Below, in pieces: positions 5,583 to 7,828 of a stretch of DNA of 7,828 nt (position 1 is its first letter; each line of letters starts with the position of its first letter). A program made the position numbers and the translations under genes. Below the pieces are notes generated by a model, which saw only the letters and a program-made list of their open reading frames with translations, was not told the DNA's origin and ran no database searches. Source of the stretch: JBCBAP01 sp038532435 (GTDB lineage Bacteria; Pseudomonadota; Alphaproteobacteria; Rhodobacterales; Rhodobacteraceae); contig JBCBAP010000106.1 in the NCBI GenBank assembly GCA_038532435.1, positions 1-7,828 on the forward strand, given 5' to 3'.

Positions 5583-6374
5583 ATGCGACGACATCATTGG
5601 GCGGAGTATCGGACGACTGAATTCGCGGCGATGGATCCGGAACGCACCATCGCCATCCTGCCCACTGCCGCGATCGAACAGCACGGGCCGCACTTGCCCG
5701 TCGGCGTCGATACGATGATCAATACGGGCATGCTTCAGACTGTCGTGGAGCGTCTGCCGGAGGACGTCGACGTCCGCATCCTGCCGGTACAGACGGTGGG
5801 CAAATCGAACGAGCATCTGCATGCGGCGGGAACCCTCACGCTGCCCTACGCAGTTGCCGCGGAGGCCTGGATCGAGATCGGACTTTCCATTGCCCGGGCC
5901 GGGCTGCGCAAGGTCGTGATCGTGAACTCACACGGCGGCAACCTCGACCTCATCGGCGTCGTTGCACGAGAGCTGCGTGTGCGCGCTGGCCTCCTGTGCG
6001 TCAAATGCCAGTGGGGCAGCTTCGGCCATCCGGAGGGGATGTACCCCGCAGAGGAGCTTGCCTACGGCATCCATGGCGGGGATGTGGAGACCTCCCTGAT
6101 GTTGCATTTCCGGCCGGAGCTGGTGGCGATGGAGCATGCTGCGGACTTCCGGTCGAGCGCCCGGGAAACGGCGCTGCAGCCCATCGGCCCCGTCGCCTAT
6201 GGATGGATTGCGTCCGATCTCCATTCCTCCGGCACGGTCGGCAACGCCGCGGTCGCGACGGCGGTGAAGGGTGCGGCGACGGCTGCCCATCAGGCGGATG
6301 GGTTCATCGCGATGCTGCGGGACCTGCGGGACACACCATCGCAGAAGTTCGAGGCGGTGACACCTCCGGTCTGA
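5583..6374 (+). CDS. Creatininase-family metal-dependent amidohydrolase
   Basis: A 263-residue protein of the creatininase superfamily (creatininase, FAPy deformylase ArfB, MftE), cytosolic binuclear metal enzymes that open cyclic amides or cleave formamide or peptide bonds; about the usual 240-270 aa. Visible motifs are LPTAAIEQHGPHLPVGVDT (26-44), holding ligands E32, H34 and D43; the glycine-rich metal loop NSHGGN (115-120) with H117; and IHGGDVETS (163-171) with H164 and E169. True creatininases have NGHYEN at the metal loop with an extra Glu ligand; here that position is Gly, as in the wider family, so creatinine is an unlikely substrate. The start is supported by AAGGGGAT upstream. It has its own upstream region with a palindrome and so may be regulated apart from the five-gene run, yet its chemistry fits a ring-opening or amide-hydrolysis step in the same catabolic scheme. 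It ends 10 nt from the opposing transporter stop. Confidence 0.88.
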   Translation: MRRHHWAEYRTTEFAAMDPERTIAILPTAAIEQHGPHLPVGVDTMINTGMLQTVVERLPEDVDVRILPVQTVGKSNEHLHAAGTLTLPYAVAAEAWIEIGLSIARAGLRKVVIVNSHGGNLDLIGVVARELRVRAGLLCVKCQWGSFGHPEGMYPAEELAYGIHGGDVETSLMLHFRPELVAMEHAADFRSSARETALQPIGPVAYGWIASDLHSSGTVGNAAVATAVKGAATAAHQADGFIAMLRDLRDTPSQKFEAVTPPV

Positions 6375-6384
6375 CCGCCGCCCG

Positions 6385-7828
6385 TCAGGTCTCCACCCGG
6401 CGGAGCCCCCAGAACGCAAGCGCGCTCGACGCCGCACAGAGTGCCGCGGCGAGCCAGGCGACGCGCGCGAACGCGACACCGCTGGCAGCACCGTGGTCGG
6501 GCGCAGGATCGGGTATGCCGAACGTCGCGGTTCCGCCCGCCTCCGCGTACCCCGCAGCGACCAGCCCCCCGAGCGCCGCAACCGCGATGAGCGCGGCCAT
6601 CCGGCTGACCGCGTTGTTGATCCCGGAGGCTGCGCCGCTGTCCCCCTCATCGACAGAGCCCATCACAGCAGCCGAGAGAGGGGCGACGACAAAGGCCATT
6701 CCGATCCCCATGGCAATCATGGCGGGCATCACCTGCCCCCAGAAGGACTGCATCCCGATCCACGCCGCAAGTGCCGCATAGGATAGCGCCACGATGCCGC
6801 AGCCGATCCCGATCAGGGGTCCGGGGCCGAAGCGTTCCGCCATCCGGCCCGCCGGGCCCGAGCCGAGCGCGATGGCCGCGGTCAGGGGCATGAACATCAC
6901 CCCCACAAGTCCCGGGCTCACGCCCCACCCGGCAATGAGGGTCGTCGGCAGGTAAAACATCACCGCCGCCAGCGCGAAATAGAGCGCGAAGGTCACGAGG
7001 TTGGCCGCGCTGAAGCTGCGCACGGAGAAAAGGCGCAGGGGCATCATGGGCTGTGCGGCGCGCGTCTCTGCCAGCAGGAATGCGCCAAGCAGGCCGAGCC
7101 CGACCAGACCGTAGAGCGTCAGATGCTCCACACCGGGCCCTGAGCCCTCTCCCTCCGGCCCGGTCAGCGCCCATGCCAGCGTACCGAGGGAAAACGCTGC
7201 CAGTGCGGCACCCAGAACATCGAGCGGCCCGGAGGGCTCGCCTTCATCCGGCGGCACCCGTCCCCACAACCAGTAGAGCGCGAGCGCGCCGACGGGCAGA
7301 TTCACCGCGAAGACGAGCCGCCACAACTCGACAGAACCGAGCGAAAGCAGCAGCCCGCCAAGGATCGGACCCACCGCGGTGGTAAGTGCCGATGACGCGG
7401 CCCAGATGCCGATGGCCCTGCCACGCTCCCCATGAGGATAGACCTTCGAGATGAGCGCAAGGCTGCCGGGAACCATGAAGGCCGCGGCAATGCCCTGCAG
7501 CACCCGGGCAGCAATCAGCGTCTCCGCCGTCGGGGCGATTGCGCAGAGGATGGATGCCGCGATGAAGCCCAGGATACCGTAGCCGAACACCCGCCGCAGA
7601 CCGAACCGGTCGCCGGATGCGCCCCCTACCAGCATCAGGGCGGAGAGCGGCAGCAGGTAGGCATTGTTGATCCACTGCGCCTCCGTCAGCGAGGCATCGA
7701 GGCTCTGGCGCATCGCAGGGATTGCCAGCGACACCACGGATCCGTCGATGAAGGCCATGGCGGAGGCAACGATCGCGGCGAGCAGTGCGTAGCGCCGCCG
7801 CTCCGCCGGACAGAAGGTTTCCGACGCC
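6385..7828 (-). CDS. DHA2-type MFS transporter (EmrB/QacA-like), 5' partial
   Basis: An inner-membrane drug:H+ antiporter-like protein, probably with 14 transmembrane segments. A Met codon at 7758 could be taken as the start, but the frame stays open to the window edge and the 23 upstream codons encode ERRRYALLAAIVASA, the first half of helix 1, so the true start is beyond 7828. Family marks are FIDGSVVSLAIPAM (TM1, motif D1-like), QWINNAYLLPLSALMLVGG followed by GDRFGLRRVFGYG (motif A, loop 2-3), RVLQGIAAAFMVPGSLALI (motif B region), and SALTTAVGPILGGLL (antiporter motif C in TM5). At least 480 residues are visible, near full DHA2 length. It converges on the creatininase-family gene with a 10-nt gap and may export a toxic compound or intermediate, but it could be unrelated to the cluster. 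Substrate unknown. Confidence 0.9.
   Translation of the reverse strand, partial: ASETFCPAERRRYALLAAIVASAMAFIDGSVVSLAIPAMRQSLDASLTEAQWINNAYLLPLSALMLVGGASGDRFGLRRVFGYGILGFIAASILCAIAPTAETLIAARVLQGIAAAFMVPGSLALISKVYPHGERGRAIGIWAASSALTTAVGPILGGLLLSLGSVELWRLVFAVNLPVGALALYWLWGRVPPDEGEPSGPLDVLGAALAAFSLGTLAWALTGPEGEGSGPGVEHLTLYGLVGLGLLGAFLLAETRAAQPMMPLRLFSVRSFSAANLVTFALYFALAAVMFYLPTTLIAGWGVSPGLVGVMFMPLTAAIALGSGPAGRMAERFGPGPLIGIGCGIVALSYAALAAWIGMQSFWGQVMPAMIAMGIGMAFVVAPLSAAVMGSVDEGDSGAASGINNAVSRMAALIAVAALGGLVAAGYAEAGGTATFGIPDPAPDHGAASGVAFARVAWLAAALCAASSALAFWGLRRVET

Noticed and set aside
6353..6379. Possible hairpin GGCGGT...ACCGCC at the creatininase/MFS junction as a shared terminator
   Set aside because: The stem is only 6 bp with a 15-nt loop and no U-tract on either strand. 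It is too weak to call.
1..7828. tRNA, rRNA, CRISPR arrays, insertion sequences, attachment sites or phage/defence genes
   Set aside because: I saw no direct-repeat array, transposase, integrase or tRNA-like cloverleaf. The only repeats are the short intergenic element copies.

Overview
The window is GC-rich, densely coding bacterial DNA. Its codon use, gene families and a recurring intergenic element built around CTTCTGGC...AAATATCC suggest an alphaproteobacterium, most likely of the Rhodobacteraceae (Roseobacter group). This placement is inference from memory of such genomes; there is no rRNA or other marker gene here.

Layout. A plus-strand run of five genes fills positions 1-4890: (1) a CodA-like amidohydrolase whose N-terminus lies before the window; (2) a 466-residue FAD-linked (VAO/PCMH fold) oxidoreductase; (3) and (4) two tandem FMN/NAD(P)H quinone-reductase-like proteins with a flavodoxin-like fold; (5) an isopenicillin-N-synthase-like non-haem Fe(II) oxygenase. 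Genes 3-4-5 are tightly packed (1-nt gap, then an ATGA overlap), while genes 1-2 and 2-3 are separated by 160 and 128 nt holding structured or repeated DNA. A minus-strand GNAT acetyltransferase follows and overlaps the oxygenase tail to tail by 19 nt. A 96-nt divergent region with a perfect 12-bp palindrome separates it from a plus-strand creatininase-family amidohydrolase. That gene converges, with a 10-nt gap, on a minus-strand DHA2-type MFS transporter that runs off the right edge.

How the genes may work together. A deaminase/amidohydrolase, a flavoprotein oxidase, two flavin reductases, an Fe(II) oxygenase and a cyclic-amide-type hydrolase form a plausible set for oxidising, deaminating and ring-opening a small nitrogen-containing compound such as an N-heterocycle. 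No gene identifies the substrate. Apparent changes at substrate-contact positions of the CodA-like protein, and a metal-loop change in the creatininase-like protein, argue against simply cytosine and creatinine. The GNAT and MFS genes may be bystanders or may serve modification and export.

Other points of interest are an intergenic element present as one solo copy and one inverted pair, the markedly lower GC of the first flavodoxin-like gene compared with its paralogue, a C-rich G-poor leader before the FAD enzyme, and the candidate operator before the creatininase-like gene. There is no gene-free stretch longer than 160 nt.
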